Source: Siphonodentalium dalli (Eukaryota > Mollusca > Scaphopoda > Gadilida > Siphonodentaliidae). From it: 64,000 nt of DNA. A program made the translations under genes and the position numbers. The stretch is from contig CP136061.1 of the NCBI GenBank assembly GCA_032622095.1, positions 129,656,754 to 129,720,753 of the forward strand, written 5' to 3'. Positions 49,681 through 60,735 of this stretch are shown here, piece by piece. Position 1 is the first letter of the stretch. Each line of letters begins with the position of its first letter. Below the pieces are notes generated by a model that was not told the origin of the DNA, did not search any database, and saw only the letters and a list, made by a program, of their open reading frames with translations.

Positions 49681-50313
49681 ATGTCATCAGTTGCAGGCAT
49701 CGACATGGAAGGGGGACTTTTTGGTTTCCTCATAGATTCAGCGTTTACGTTCAGTGATCAGGATATTTCACAATCGCATGGGAAAATAACCAGGTCGTGT
49801 GTCTCAACAAATATCGAGTACCTTGCTTCAATTCGAGCGAACGCCACATATGATTTCAATGTGAATGGCACGGATGTCGACCTTGATGACTATGATTCCT
49901 ACCAAGCTCAACTGAGGGGTCACAATGTCAGCAGTTCCATTCTGTTTTCTGTGGGGTGTGATGCAGCGACAGATTCGAAAGACAAGAAAGGAATCAAGCG
50001 AGCATGTGCCGAAGCCGTTCTGCCCCCAAATAAGAGACCGGTAGTGAACAGTTTAAGGAACAAATCAAAAGAATATTGCGTTTTCTGCAAACACAGTAAA
50101 AAGCCAGCACGGTTGTACAAAAGTCACCTGGTAAAAGACGACAATGATGTAGTTACCTGTCCCATTCTCCGACGGTACAAGTGCCCTCTATGTGGTGTTT
50201 CTGGTGACAAAGCTCACACGATCAAGTATTGTCCATCATACGACGGGATATCCATGAGCGTTGCCGTAGCCAGGAGAAGAAGGTTCGACAGCAAGAGAGT
50301 CAGATCTTCATAA
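49681..50313 (+). CDS. nanos: Nanos-like zinc-finger protein, unit 18
   Basis: The protein is identical to that of unit 17, and the unit has the same length of 2,991 bp. It is the most recent intact duplicate in the window. Confidence 0.92.
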   Translation: MSSVAGIDMEGGLFGFLIDSAFTFSDQDISQSHGKITRSCVSTNIEYLASIRANATYDFNVNGTDVDLDDYDSYQAQLRGHNVSSSILFSVGCDAATDSKDKKGIKRACAEAVLPPNKRPVVNSLRNKSKEYCVFCKHSKKPARLYKSHLVKDDNDVVTCPILRRYKCPLCGVSGDKAHTIKYCPSYDGISMSVAVARRRRFDSKRVRSS

Positions 50314-52562
50314 GCTGCAAGCCAGATTAGCACACGCTATGTGTCTAAATGCCCGTTTTGTTTAAATATTATTCAATTGTTATATATGCCTTTAATTTAT
50401 GTTGGTGCGCATGGAAATTTGAAACATGCGCACAATTTGTATTGTATAAATAAACAATTTGTAATGAATTATATGCAAAGAAGCTTTTACATATTAGGCA
50501 ATAAACTTATGTATAACAAATATCCTTTTCGTATCTATATATAAACAAATGGGCGGTCTCTTGGTGCTTGCATTTTTTGTACCTCGTTCCTGTCGTGTCG
50601 TGTAGATATTTCTGAAATTGTAGCTGTCTAATGTCAAAATCTAGTAATTATTGTGCGAATGGGTGGTTTCGCCTACTTGTCTAATGTCTTGTTCTTTGAA
50701 CACACAGAAAGAAATCGCATGCAACAATTCCAATCCCGCTTTATATAAGCCATATATCAGTCCATCGTCAAAGCTTCATTGGAAGACTCGCGTAGCAGGG
50801 TTGCGAGTACAAATGCCCTACTGAAGCATAACAGTACGATGATAAAACAAAATCGTTTCATGCAAGACTTGTGGTGATCGCTGGTCGGAGAAGGCCGGCG
50901 CTTCAGATGGATTTTTTTTTTTTTGTACAAATTTCCCAATGTATCCATTTTGTGATCACTATTTTAACTATAACTCTAAATCCGTGTCTTTGGTTCAGTT
51001 CAAGATACAAACCACAATGAACTGTCAGGTTTAAATGAGGTAGTAATCAACGATTTCTGGCCATTTTCACAATTTCGTGTGGTTACTGTACTACAACATT
51101 CTGCTGCACCACGGTCATTGACAAACAGCACACAATAGACATAAATGGACTAAGAATTCAACTGTCTGTACTTTGACTGGACTGTCACATCATAAATTGA
51201 ATTATCTCCCTTGGACTGTCCATGCAATGCACCAATTTTTAACCATTGTTTGGCCGAAAGTAGCCATCTTCGGCCCCGTAGTTAACCATGACAGAGCGAA
51301 TGTCAGTCTATTGTCACCTTGTGAGCAGATATAGAACCTAGATAGATGTAAGATGATATAAAAACTAAAGAAAAATTATCGTATCAATTTTGAAATTTTG
51401 TTTTGGAACTGCAGAAGACTGTTTTGAAGGGAGATAAATCAAGCTCTTTTCCGGTGTATTACCACATAGAGCTGGTCCACACCATGCAGATACGAAACAC
51501 ATACTTCGTAAGTCAAACATCATCCTATTCTGTGAACTATGGTACCTTTATAAAATAATTAAACCATTAAAACAGTACTCACATTAATAACAAATGTCAA
51601 ACTGACAGTTACAGCCCTTATATTCTTAAAATCCTATTTTTCAGCCCTCCTACAAACCCATGAAATCGTGTATGGATACTTGAACTAAAACGCATAATAT
51701 TGTCGATGACAGTGTTGTCGTGCAACAACGTGCTTATGTAGCCTAAATTGTTTATTTCAGATGGTTGGAACTAATATTTTGCCTCAATTTCGGTATGTTT
51801 GTTCTGTCAGTCACATGCCCCTCGTTTCGAATTTACAAAACACCATATTTCCACCACGTTGTTTGGCGATATTTGACCAATTTAAGCCCAGAACCGAACA
51901 ATGGCAAAGCGAATGTCAGCAAATGATCATACCATCGCCCGTTAGAACTATGCTGTCGTTAACCTATATGGGAATCAGAAATAAACCCATCACAGTGGTT
52001 GGCTCTCAAGGCCTTTTCCTTCAGAAATAATGCACCGGTCAAGCAGCCGTCAGAAGAGTTATAAATGCGGATTCTATAGTTTCCCTACACACATTCAAGA
52101 AGCGCAGCTATAATGATTGAGTTACAGTTAACCATGCATATGGCAATATAAAGTATAACCTTATATACGTCGAACGTCTGCGCGTGCCAGGGAATACCCA
52201 AAACAAATGTGTGTCATAAATCTAACTCAGAACCGAAAGCAGTCAGTTGAATTTTTCAGTAATATATTGATACGCTTAACAACTTATGCATCTATACAAT
52301 TCGCTTGTTTAGTTGACATTATACTCAATTTTACACCGCGCACAGTGAACCGAGTTATACTCCAAATTCACGGAGCAAGTGGGAAGCGCCGATGCATGTT
52401 GTGATATGAATTTGAATGCAACGCAAAGTAAACACTTCGTTGCCACTCGAAAACTGTGTTGTAGTACTCGAAAGATCGCCGAGCCAATCAAATAGCGTTG
52501 ATTAGGCCGAACAGAGGCCACTACGTTCTTGTAAAAACACCCCCTTCCAGACCCCGTGCAAG

Positions 52563-52570
52563 TATATAAA
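52563..52570 (+). promoter_or_regulatory. TATA box, unit 19
   Basis: Consensus TATATAAA before the nonsense copy at 52672. Confidence 0.8.
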
Positions 52571-52671
52571 TCCAGATTGGTTTCATATCAAACCATATCT
52601 TTCGTTCACTGTCGCTCGATCGTTCTAAATCATAACCATTTCAGTCGAACATTATAGAAATTGCCATCATT

Positions 52672-53304
52672 ATGTCATCAGTTGCAGGCATCGACATGGA
52701 AGGGGGACTTTTTGGTTTCCTCATAGATTCAGCGTTTACGTTCAGTGATCAGGATATTTCACAATCGCATGGGAAAATAACCAGGTCGTGTGTCTCAACA
52801 AATATCGAGTACATTGCTTGAATTCGAGCGAACGCCACAGATGATTTCAATGTGAATGGCACGGATGTCGACCTTGATGACTATGATTCCTACCAAGCTC
52901 AACTGAGGGGTCACAATGTCAGCAGTTCCATTCTGTTTTCTGTGGGGTGTGATGCAGCGACAGATTCGAAAGACAAGAAAGGAATCAAGCGAGCATGTGC
53001 CGAAGCCGTTCTGCCCCCAAATAAGAGACCGGTAGTGAACAGTTTAAGGAACAAATCAAAAGAATATTGCGTTTTCTGCAAACACAGTAAAAAACCAGCA
53101 CGGTTGTACAAAAGTCACCTGGTAAAAGACGACAATGATGTAGTTACCTGTCCCATTCTCCGACGGTACAAGTGCCCTCTATGTGGTGTTTCTGGTGACA
53201 AAGCTCACACGATCAAGTATTGTCCATCATACGACGGGATATCCATGAGCGTTGCCGTAGCCAGGAGAAGAAAGTTCGACAGCAAGAGAGTCAGATCTTC
53301 ATAA
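52672..53304 (+). pseudogene. nanos: nanos-like gene, unit 19: nonsense codon at Ser50
   Basis: Codon 50 is TGA (52819-52821), but codon 53 is the normal Ala, unlike units 14-16. L48I is shared with unit 2. The frame after the stop is otherwise open. Its 3' UTR has a 13-bp deletion just before the hairpin, and its spacer carries a tract of type B sequence. Confidence 0.92.
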
Positions 53305-53352
53305 GCTGCAAGCCAGATTAGCACACGCTATGTGTCTAAATGCCCGTTTTGT

Positions 53353-53432
53353 TTAAATATTATTCAATTGTTATATATGTTGGTGCGCATGGAAATTTGA
53401 AACATGCGCACAATTTGTATTGTATAAATAAA
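53353..53432 (+). promoter_or_regulatory. Variant 3' UTR of unit 19 (13-bp deletion before hairpin)
   Basis: The hairpin (53383-53411) and AATAAA (53427-53432) are kept, but 13 bp of AT-rich sequence just upstream is missing compared with all other units. Small indels also occur here in units 1 (-4), 11 (-1) and 21 (+8). The hairpin itself is spared each time. Confidence 0.65.
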
Positions 53433-54039
53433 CAATTTGTAATGAATTATATGCAAAGAAGCTTTTACATATTAGGCAATAAACTTATGTATAACAAATA
53501 TCCTTTCGTATCTATATATAAACAAATGGGCGGTCTCTTGGTGCTTGCTTTTTTTTGTACCTCGTTCCTGTCGTGTCGTGTAGATATTTCTGAAATTGTA
53601 GCTGTCTAATGTCAACATCTAGTGATTATTGTGCGAATGGGTGGTTTCGCCTACTTGTCTAATGTCTTGTTCTTTGAACACACAGAAAGAAATCGCATGC
53701 AACAATTCCAATCCCGCTTTATATAAGCCATATATCAGTCCATCGTCAAAGCTTCATTGGAAGACTCGCGTAGCAGGGTTGCGAGTACAAATGCCCTACT
53801 GAAGCATAACAGTACGATGATAAAACAAAATCGTTTCATGCAAGACTTGTGGTGATCGCTGGTCGGAGAAGGCCGGCGCTTCAGATGGAATTTTTTTTTT
53901 TTGTACAAATTTCCCAATGTATCCATTTTGTGATCACTATTTTAACTATAACTCTAAATCCGTGTCTTTGGTTCAGTTCAAGATACAAACCACAATGAAC
54001 TGTCAGGTTTAAATGAGGTAATAATCAACGATTTCTTCT

Positions 54040-54840
54040 GGCCATTTTCACTATTTTGAGTGGTTACTGTACTACAACATGCTGCTGCACCACGGTCATT
54101 GACAAACAGCACACAATAGACAGAAATGGACTAAGCATTCAACTGTCTGTACTTTGACTGGACTGTCACATCATAAATTTAATTATCTCCCTTGGACTGT
54201 CCATGCAATGAACCAATTTTTAACCATTGTTTGGCCGAAAGTAGCCGTCTTCGGTTCCATAGTTAACCATGACAGAGCGAGTGTCAGTCTATGGTCACCT
54301 TGTGAGAAGATATAGAACCTAGATAGATGTAAGATGATATAAAAACTAAAGAAAAAAAATCGTATCAATATTGAAATTTTGTTTTGGAACTGCAGAAGAC
54401 TATTTTGAAGGGAGATAAATCAAGCTCTTATCCGGTGTATTACCACATAGAGCTGGTCCACACCATGCAGATACGAAACACACACTTCGTAAGTCAAACA
54501 TCATCCTATTTTGTGAACTATGGTACCTTTATAAAATAATTAAACCATTAAAACAGTACTCACATTAATAACAATGTCAAACTGACAGTTACAGCCCTTA
54601 TATGCTTAAAATCCTATTTTTCAGCCCTCCTACAAACCCATGAAATCGTGTATGGATACTTGAACTAAAACGCATAATATTGTCGATGACAGTGTTGTCG
54701 TGCAACAACGTGCTTATGTAGCCTAAATTGTTTATTTCAGATGGTTGGAACTAATATTTTGCCTCAATTTCGGTATGTTTGTTCTGTCAGTCACATGCCC
54801 CTCGTTTCGAATTTACAAAACACCATATTTCCACCACGTT
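54040..54840. repeat. Type B spacer tract inside a type A unit (unit 19)
   Basis: Between about 54040 and 54840 unit 19 carries the markers of the B spacers (units 3, 5, 8), such as ATGCTGCTGC, the A-run after AAAGAA and AATAACAATGTC. Sequence on both sides is type A. This is what a gene-conversion tract looks like. The edges are approximate, by eye. Confidence 0.6.
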
Positions 54841-55542
54841 TTTTGGCGATATTTGACCAATTTAAGCCTAGAAGCGAACAATGGCAAAGCGAATGTCAGC
54901 AAATGATCATACCATCGCCCGTTAGAACTATGCTGGCGTTAACCTATATGGGAATCAGAAATAAACCCATCACAGTGGTTGGCTCTCAAGGCCTTTTCCT
55001 TCAGAAATAATGCACCGGTCAAGCAGCCGTCAGAAGAGTTATAAATGCGGATTCTATAGTTTCCCTACACACACTCAAGAAGCGCAGCTATAATGATTGA
55101 GTTACAGTTAACCATGCATATGGCAATATAAAGTATAACCTTATATACGTCGAACGTCTGCGCGTGCCAGGGAATACCCAAAACAAATGTGTGTCATAAA
55201 TCTAACTCAGAACCGAAAGCAGTCAGTTTAATTTTTCAGTAATATATTGATACGCTTAACAACTTATGCATCTATACAATTCGCTTGTTTAGTTGACATT
55301 ATACTCAATTTTACACCGCGCACAGTGAACCGAGTTATACTCCAAATTCACGGAGCAAGTGGGAAGCGCCGATGCATGTTGTGATACGAATTTGAATGCA
55401 ACGCAAAGTAAACACTTAGTTGCCACTCGAAAACTGTGTTGTAGTACTCGAAAGATCGCCGAGCCAATCAAATAGCGTTGATTAGGCCGAACAGAGGCCA
55501 CTACGTTCTTGTAAAAACACCCCCTTCCAGACCCCGTGCAAG

Positions 55543-55550
55543 TATATAAA
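55543..55550 (+). promoter_or_regulatory. TATA box, unit 20
   Basis: Consensus TATATAAA before the ATG at 55652. Confidence 0.8.
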
Positions 55551-55651
55551 TCCAGATTGGTTTCATATCAAACCATATCTTTCGTTCACTGTCGCTCGAT
55601 CGTTCTAAATCATAACCATTTCAGTCGAACATTATAGAAATTGCCATCATT

Positions 55652-56284
55652 ATGTCATCAGTTGCAGGCATCGACATGAAAGGGGGACTTTTTGGTTTCC
55701 TCATAGATTCAGCGTTTACGTTCAGTGATCAGGATATTTCACAATCGCATGGGAAAATAACCAGGTCGTGTGTCTCAACAAATATCGAGTACCTTGCTTC
55801 AATTCGAGCGAACGCCACAGATGATTTCAATGTGAATGGCACGGATGTCGACCTTGATGACTATGATTCCTACCAAGCTCAACTGAGGGGTCACAATGTC
55901 AGCAGTTCCATTCTGTTTTCTGTGGGGTGTGATGCAGCGACAGATTCGAAAGACAAGAAAGGAATCAAGCGAGCATGTGCCGAAGCCGTTCTGCCCCCAA
56001 AAAAGAGACCGGTAGTGAACAGTTTAAGGAACAAATCAAAAGAATATTGCGTTTTCTGCAAACACAGTAAAAAGCCAGCACGGTTGTACAAAAGTCACCT
56101 GGTAAAAGACGACAATGATGTAGTTACCTGTCCCATTCTCCGACGGTACAAGTGCCCTCTATGTGGTGTTTCTGGTGACAAAGCTCACACGATCAAGTAT
56201 TGTCCATCATACGACGGGATATACATGAGCGTTGCCGTAGCCAGGAGAAGAAAGTTCGACAGCAAGAGAGTCAGATCTTCATAA
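55652..56284 (+). CDS. nanos: Nanos-like zinc-finger protein, unit 20
   Basis: This is an intact 210-codon frame with all ligands. Private changes are N117K in the linker and S191Y just after the fingers. It is the last full-length intact copy before the insertion. Confidence 0.92.
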   Translation: MSSVAGIDMKGGLFGFLIDSAFTFSDQDISQSHGKITRSCVSTNIEYLASIRANATDDFNVNGTDVDLDDYDSYQAQLRGHNVSSSILFSVGCDAATDSKDKKGIKRACAEAVLPPKKRPVVNSLRNKSKEYCVFCKHSKKPARLYKSHLVKDDNDVVTCPILRRYKCPLCGVSGDKAHTIKYCPSYDGIYMSVAVARRRKFDSKRVRSS

Positions 56285-58535
56285 GTTGCAAGCCAGATTA
56301 GCACACGCTATGTGTCTAAATGCCCGTTTTGTTTAAATATTATTCAATTGTTATATATGCCTTTAATTTATGTTGGTGCGCATGGAAATTTGAAACATGC
56401 GCACAATTTGTATTGTATAAATAAACAATTTGTAATGAATTATATGCAAAGAAGCTTTTACATATTAGGCAATAAACTTATGTATAACAAATATCCTTTT
56501 CGTATCTATATATAAACAAATGGGCGGTCTCTTGGTGCTTGCATTTTTTGTACCTCGTTCCTGTCGTGTCGTGTAGATATTTCTGAAATTGTAGCTGTCT
56601 AATGTCAAAATCTAGTGATTATTGTGCGAATGGGTGGTTTCGCCTACTTGTCTAATGTCTTGTTCTTTGAACACACAGAAAGAAATCGCATGCAACAATT
56701 CCAATCCCGCTTTATATAAGCCATATATCAGTCCATCGTCAAAGCTTCATTGGAAGACTCGCGTAGCAGGGTTGCGAGTACAAATGCCCTACTGAAGCAT
56801 AACAGTACGATGATAAAACAAAATCGTTTCATGCAAGACATGTGGTGATCGCTCGTCGGAGAAGGCCGGCGCTTCAGATGGATTTTTTTTTTTTTTGGTA
56901 CAAATTTCCCAATGTATCCATTTTGTGATCACTATTTTAACTATAACTCTAAATCCGTGTGTTTGGTTCAGTTCAAGATACAAACCACAATGAACTGTCA
57001 GGTTTAAATGAGGTAGTAATCAACGATTTCTGGCCATTTTCACAATTTCGTGTGGTTACTGTACTACAACATTCTGCTGCACCACGGTCATTGACAAACA
57101 GCACACAATAGACATAAATGGACTAAGAATTAAACTGTCTGTACTTTGACTGGACTGTCACATCATAAATTGAATTATCTCCCTTGGACTGTCCATGCAA
57201 TGCACCAATTTTTAACCATTGTTTGGCCGAAAGTAGCCATCTTCGGCCCCATAGTTAACCATGACAGAGCGAATGTCAGTCTATTGTCACCTTGTGAGCA
57301 GATATAGAACCTAGATAGATGTAAGATGATATAAAAACTAAAGAAAAATTATCGTATCAATTTTGAAATTTTGTTTTGGAACTGCAGAAGACTGTTTTGA
57401 AGGGAGATAAATCAAGCTCTTTTCCGGTGTATTACCACATAGAGCTGGTCCACACCATGCAGATACGAAACACATACTTCGTAAGTCAAACATCATCCTA
57501 TTCTGTGAACTATGGTACCTTTATAAAATAATTAAACCATTAAAACAGTACTCACATTAATAACAAATGTCAAACTGACAGTTACAGCCCTTATATGCTT
57601 AAAATCCTATTTTTCAGCCCTCCTACAAACCCATGAAATCGTGTATGGATACTTGAACTAAAACGCATAATATTGTCGATGACAGTGTTGTCGTGCAACA
57701 ACGTGCTTATGTAGCCTAAATTGTTTATTTCAGATGGTTGGAACTAATATTTTGCCTCAATTTCGGTATGTTTGTTCTGTCAGTCACATGCCCCTCGTTT
57801 CGAATTTACAAAACACCATATTTCCACCACGTTGTTTGGCGATATTTGACCAATTTAAGCCCAGAAGCGAACAATGGCAAAGCGAATGTCAGCAAATGAT
57901 CATACCATCGCCCGTTAGAACTATGCTGGCGTTAACCTATATGGGAATCAGAAATAAACCCATCACAGTGGTTGGCTCTCAAGGCCTTTTCCTTCAGAAA
58001 TAATGCACCGGTCAAGCAGCCGTCAGAAGAGTTATAAATGCGGATTCTATAGTTTCCCTACACACATTCAAGAAGCGCAGCTATAATGATTGAGTTACAG
58101 TTAACCATGCATATGGCAATATAAAGTATAACCTTATATACGTCGAACGTCTGCGCGTGCCAGGGAATACCCAAAACAAATGTGTGTCATAAATCTAACT
58201 CAGAACCGAAAGCAGTCAGTTGAATTTTTCAGTAATATATTGATACGCTTAACAACTTATGCATCTATACAATTCGCTTGTTTAGTTGACATTATACTCA
58301 ATTTTACACCGCGCACAGTGAACCGAGTTATACTCCAAATTCACGGAGCAAGTGGGAAGCGCCGATGCATGTTGTGATATGAATTTGAATGCAACGCAAA
58401 GTAAACACTTCGTTGCCACTCGAAAACTGTGTTGTAGTACTCGAAAGATCGCCGAGCCAATCAAATAGCGTTGATTAGGCCGAACAGAGGCCACTACGTT
58501 CTTGTAAAAACACCCCCTTCCAGACCCCGTGCAAG

Positions 58536-58543
58536 TATATAAA
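58536..58543 (+). promoter_or_regulatory. TATA box, unit 21
   Basis: Consensus box. The 5' UTR that follows lacks 8 bp (one copy of a small CGATCG-containing stretch), so the ATG is 8 bp closer than usual. The gene is split downstream. Confidence 0.78.
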
Positions 58544-58995
58544 TCCAGATTGGTTTCATATCAAACCATATCTTTCGTTCACTGTCGTTCTAAATCATAA
58601 CCATTTCAGTCGAACATTATAGAAATTGCCATCATTATGTCATCAGTTGCAGGCATCGACATGGAAGGGGGACTTTTTGGTTTCCTCATAGATTCAGCGT
58701 TTACGTTCAGTGATCAGGATATTTCACAATCGCATGGGAAAACAAGAAAACCATAGTCAGAAATGGTAACGCCACCAAGATCGTATTATTAGCCATAAAT
58801 ATAAATAATAATACAATTATTCTATAAACTAGCTTTCAAATTTTATGCGGGAAATTTGCGTACTTCCATATTTCAAGTTTTCCCGTTTCTCGTGGCATAC
58901 ATTACTTTCATCAAACTGTCTTCTTTATTACACAAGCTGATAGGCCCGACTTCACCCGGGCTGTTTCACATCTGCTTTCCGGTGAAAGGTGCGAT

Positions 58996-59511
58996 TTGAC
59001 CTTCAATTGACTATTTCGAAAGTCAAGGTCAGGTCAGGGTCATGATTTGTCCAGTCCAAAACACCCCCACCCGTAGAAAACTACCCATAGGTATCAAATT
59101 TCGTCGAAATCCGTCCGTTTTACCCAACTTGACCTTTAATTAACAATTTTGAAGGTCAAGGTAAGGTCAGAGTCATGATTTGACCCGTCCAAAACACCCC
59201 CCCCCCCCCGACAAAAGTACCCATAGGTATCAAATTTCGTCGAAATCTATCCGTTTTATCCGAGTTGACCTTTGATTGGCCATATTGAAGGTCAAGGTCA
59301 GGCCGAGGTCACGATTTGACCCGTTCAAAACTCTCCTCAGACCAAAGTATCCCTAGTATCAAATTTCGCCGAAATTTGTCCGTTTTACCCAAATTGACCT
59401 TGCATTGACAGTTTTAAAGGTCAAGGTCAGGTCGGGGTCACGATTTGACCCGTTCAAAACACTTCCCGGACACAAATACCCATAGGTATCAAATTACGTT
59501 GAAATCTATGG
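58996..59511 (+). repeat. Four ~130-bp tandem repeats inside the insertion
   Basis: Copies are at 58996-59128, 59129-59264, 59265-59393 and 59394-59511 (133, 136, 129 and 118 bp). Each starts TTGACCTT, then has a GGTCAAGGTCA cluster, a C-rich stretch (13 C in copy 2 near 59199), and ends near AAATTTCG-type sequence before the next TTGACC. Copies are diverged by substitutions and small indels, so they are older than the nanos-like unit copies. Confidence 0.88.
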
Positions 59512-59983
59512 AAAGCCGAGGAGGACATGTTGGTTGCTAATTGCTAGATATACGACGCGGTATTTTGAAGGTGTTTCAAACTAGGAGATAGAAGTATTCT
59601 GCCTTTCAAATGGCGATGAATTATAGTAGTTTATTCAAATTTTATGGCATAAATTGTTATTAAAACCGTATATACTATAAAAAATTAATGACTCGAAAAT
59701 TAAGTGGGCCTTTAAACAAAGTCACAATTGCATTTAGGCTCATCTCATACTCGTCCATTCAGCGATATTCTACTGCGCAGTTTGTTATAGCCTCCAGTAT
59801 TTATTGAGCGTTATACCCCCAACTGTTATAATTCGCCTTTAGCAGGCGTACTCTTGCCTCAGATTATTGAGATATTAGGTCACACATAATCACATTAAAT
59901 CGCATCGTAACATAGCAATTGTGTGGGCTCCTTGGCGTGAATATGTAATGAGAAATAAGGTGATACGTAATGACATTAAACTC
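59512..59983. other. Unassigned part of the insertion
   Basis: This is AT-rich sequence between the minisatellite and the duplicated segment. No repeat, frame of note or RNA gene was seen. Confidence 0.5.
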
Positions 59984-60735
59984 AAGAAAACCCTCGAAAA
60001 CAAAACAAAATCACATTTAATGTTTTACGTTATTTCCTTCATAAAAAGAATCTTCGTGATAATGAACCCTCTCGTTACTTTAGAATATAGAATTAACCTT
60101 AAAATAAAAAAATCTTTGGAACACAGAACCTTCGGAATAACGAACCTTCTGATTGGTGAACCTTCGGAATAGCGAACATTCAGAGAAATTTCGGAATAGT
60201 GGACCTTCGGGATAGTGAACCTTCGGAATAGAGCCATGCCCCCCAATATTCATATTATATGCCCAGAGTTCAAAGGTATGGACCCATAAAATTCTAAACT
60301 TGGCCCTTAAAATAATGAACTCCAAATTGGAGCACACACAGAACACCACTTAAGTCAACTGAACCTATGTCATGTCCCAATGCGGGAGGGTCCATATATA
60401 CCACAACATTCATAGTATATGCCAAGAATTCAAAGGTATGGGCCCACGTAATGACATAAAATCTCAAGAAAACCAGCGAAAACAAAACAAAATCACATTT
60501 AATGTTCTAAGTTAAGTTATTTCCTCCTGTATCTGTATCGGTGTGCGCGCATGATCAGTTCGGATGTGAGCGCACACTCCATATAAAGAATCTTTGTGAA
60601 AATGAACCCTCTCAAATTAGTCTCAATACTTTAAAATATAGAATTAACCTAAAAATAACAAAAACCTTCGGAATAGAGAACCTTCGGAATAGCGGACCTT
60701 CGGGATAGCAAACCTTCATAATAGAAGCATGTCCC
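59984..60735 (+). repeat. Diverged direct duplication inside the insertion
   Basis: The segment 59972-60245 resembles 60449-60735. Shared parts include TGACAT-AAA, AACAAAACAAAATCACATTT, the run to GAACCCTCTC, and the ACCTTCGGAATAG clusters. A second shared block, ending in TTCAAAGGTATGG, lies at about 60246-60290 and 60405-60445. The later copy holds an extra ~50-bp piece (near 60530-60582) with an 8-bp stem (GTGTGCGC with GCGCACAC). Confidence 0.7.
60127..60236 (+). repeat. ACCTTCGGAATAG-type short repeat cluster (second cluster 60663-60725)
   Basis: Variants of GAACCTTCGGAATAGC recur about every 14-18 bp, at least five times here and three or four times at 60663-60725. The function is unknown; it is probably a minisatellite carried by the element. 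Confidence 0.7.

Noticed and set aside
58860-58990. Processed pseudogene or SINE start in the insertion
   Set aside because: No A/B-box tRNA-like promoter or poly-A tail was found at either end.
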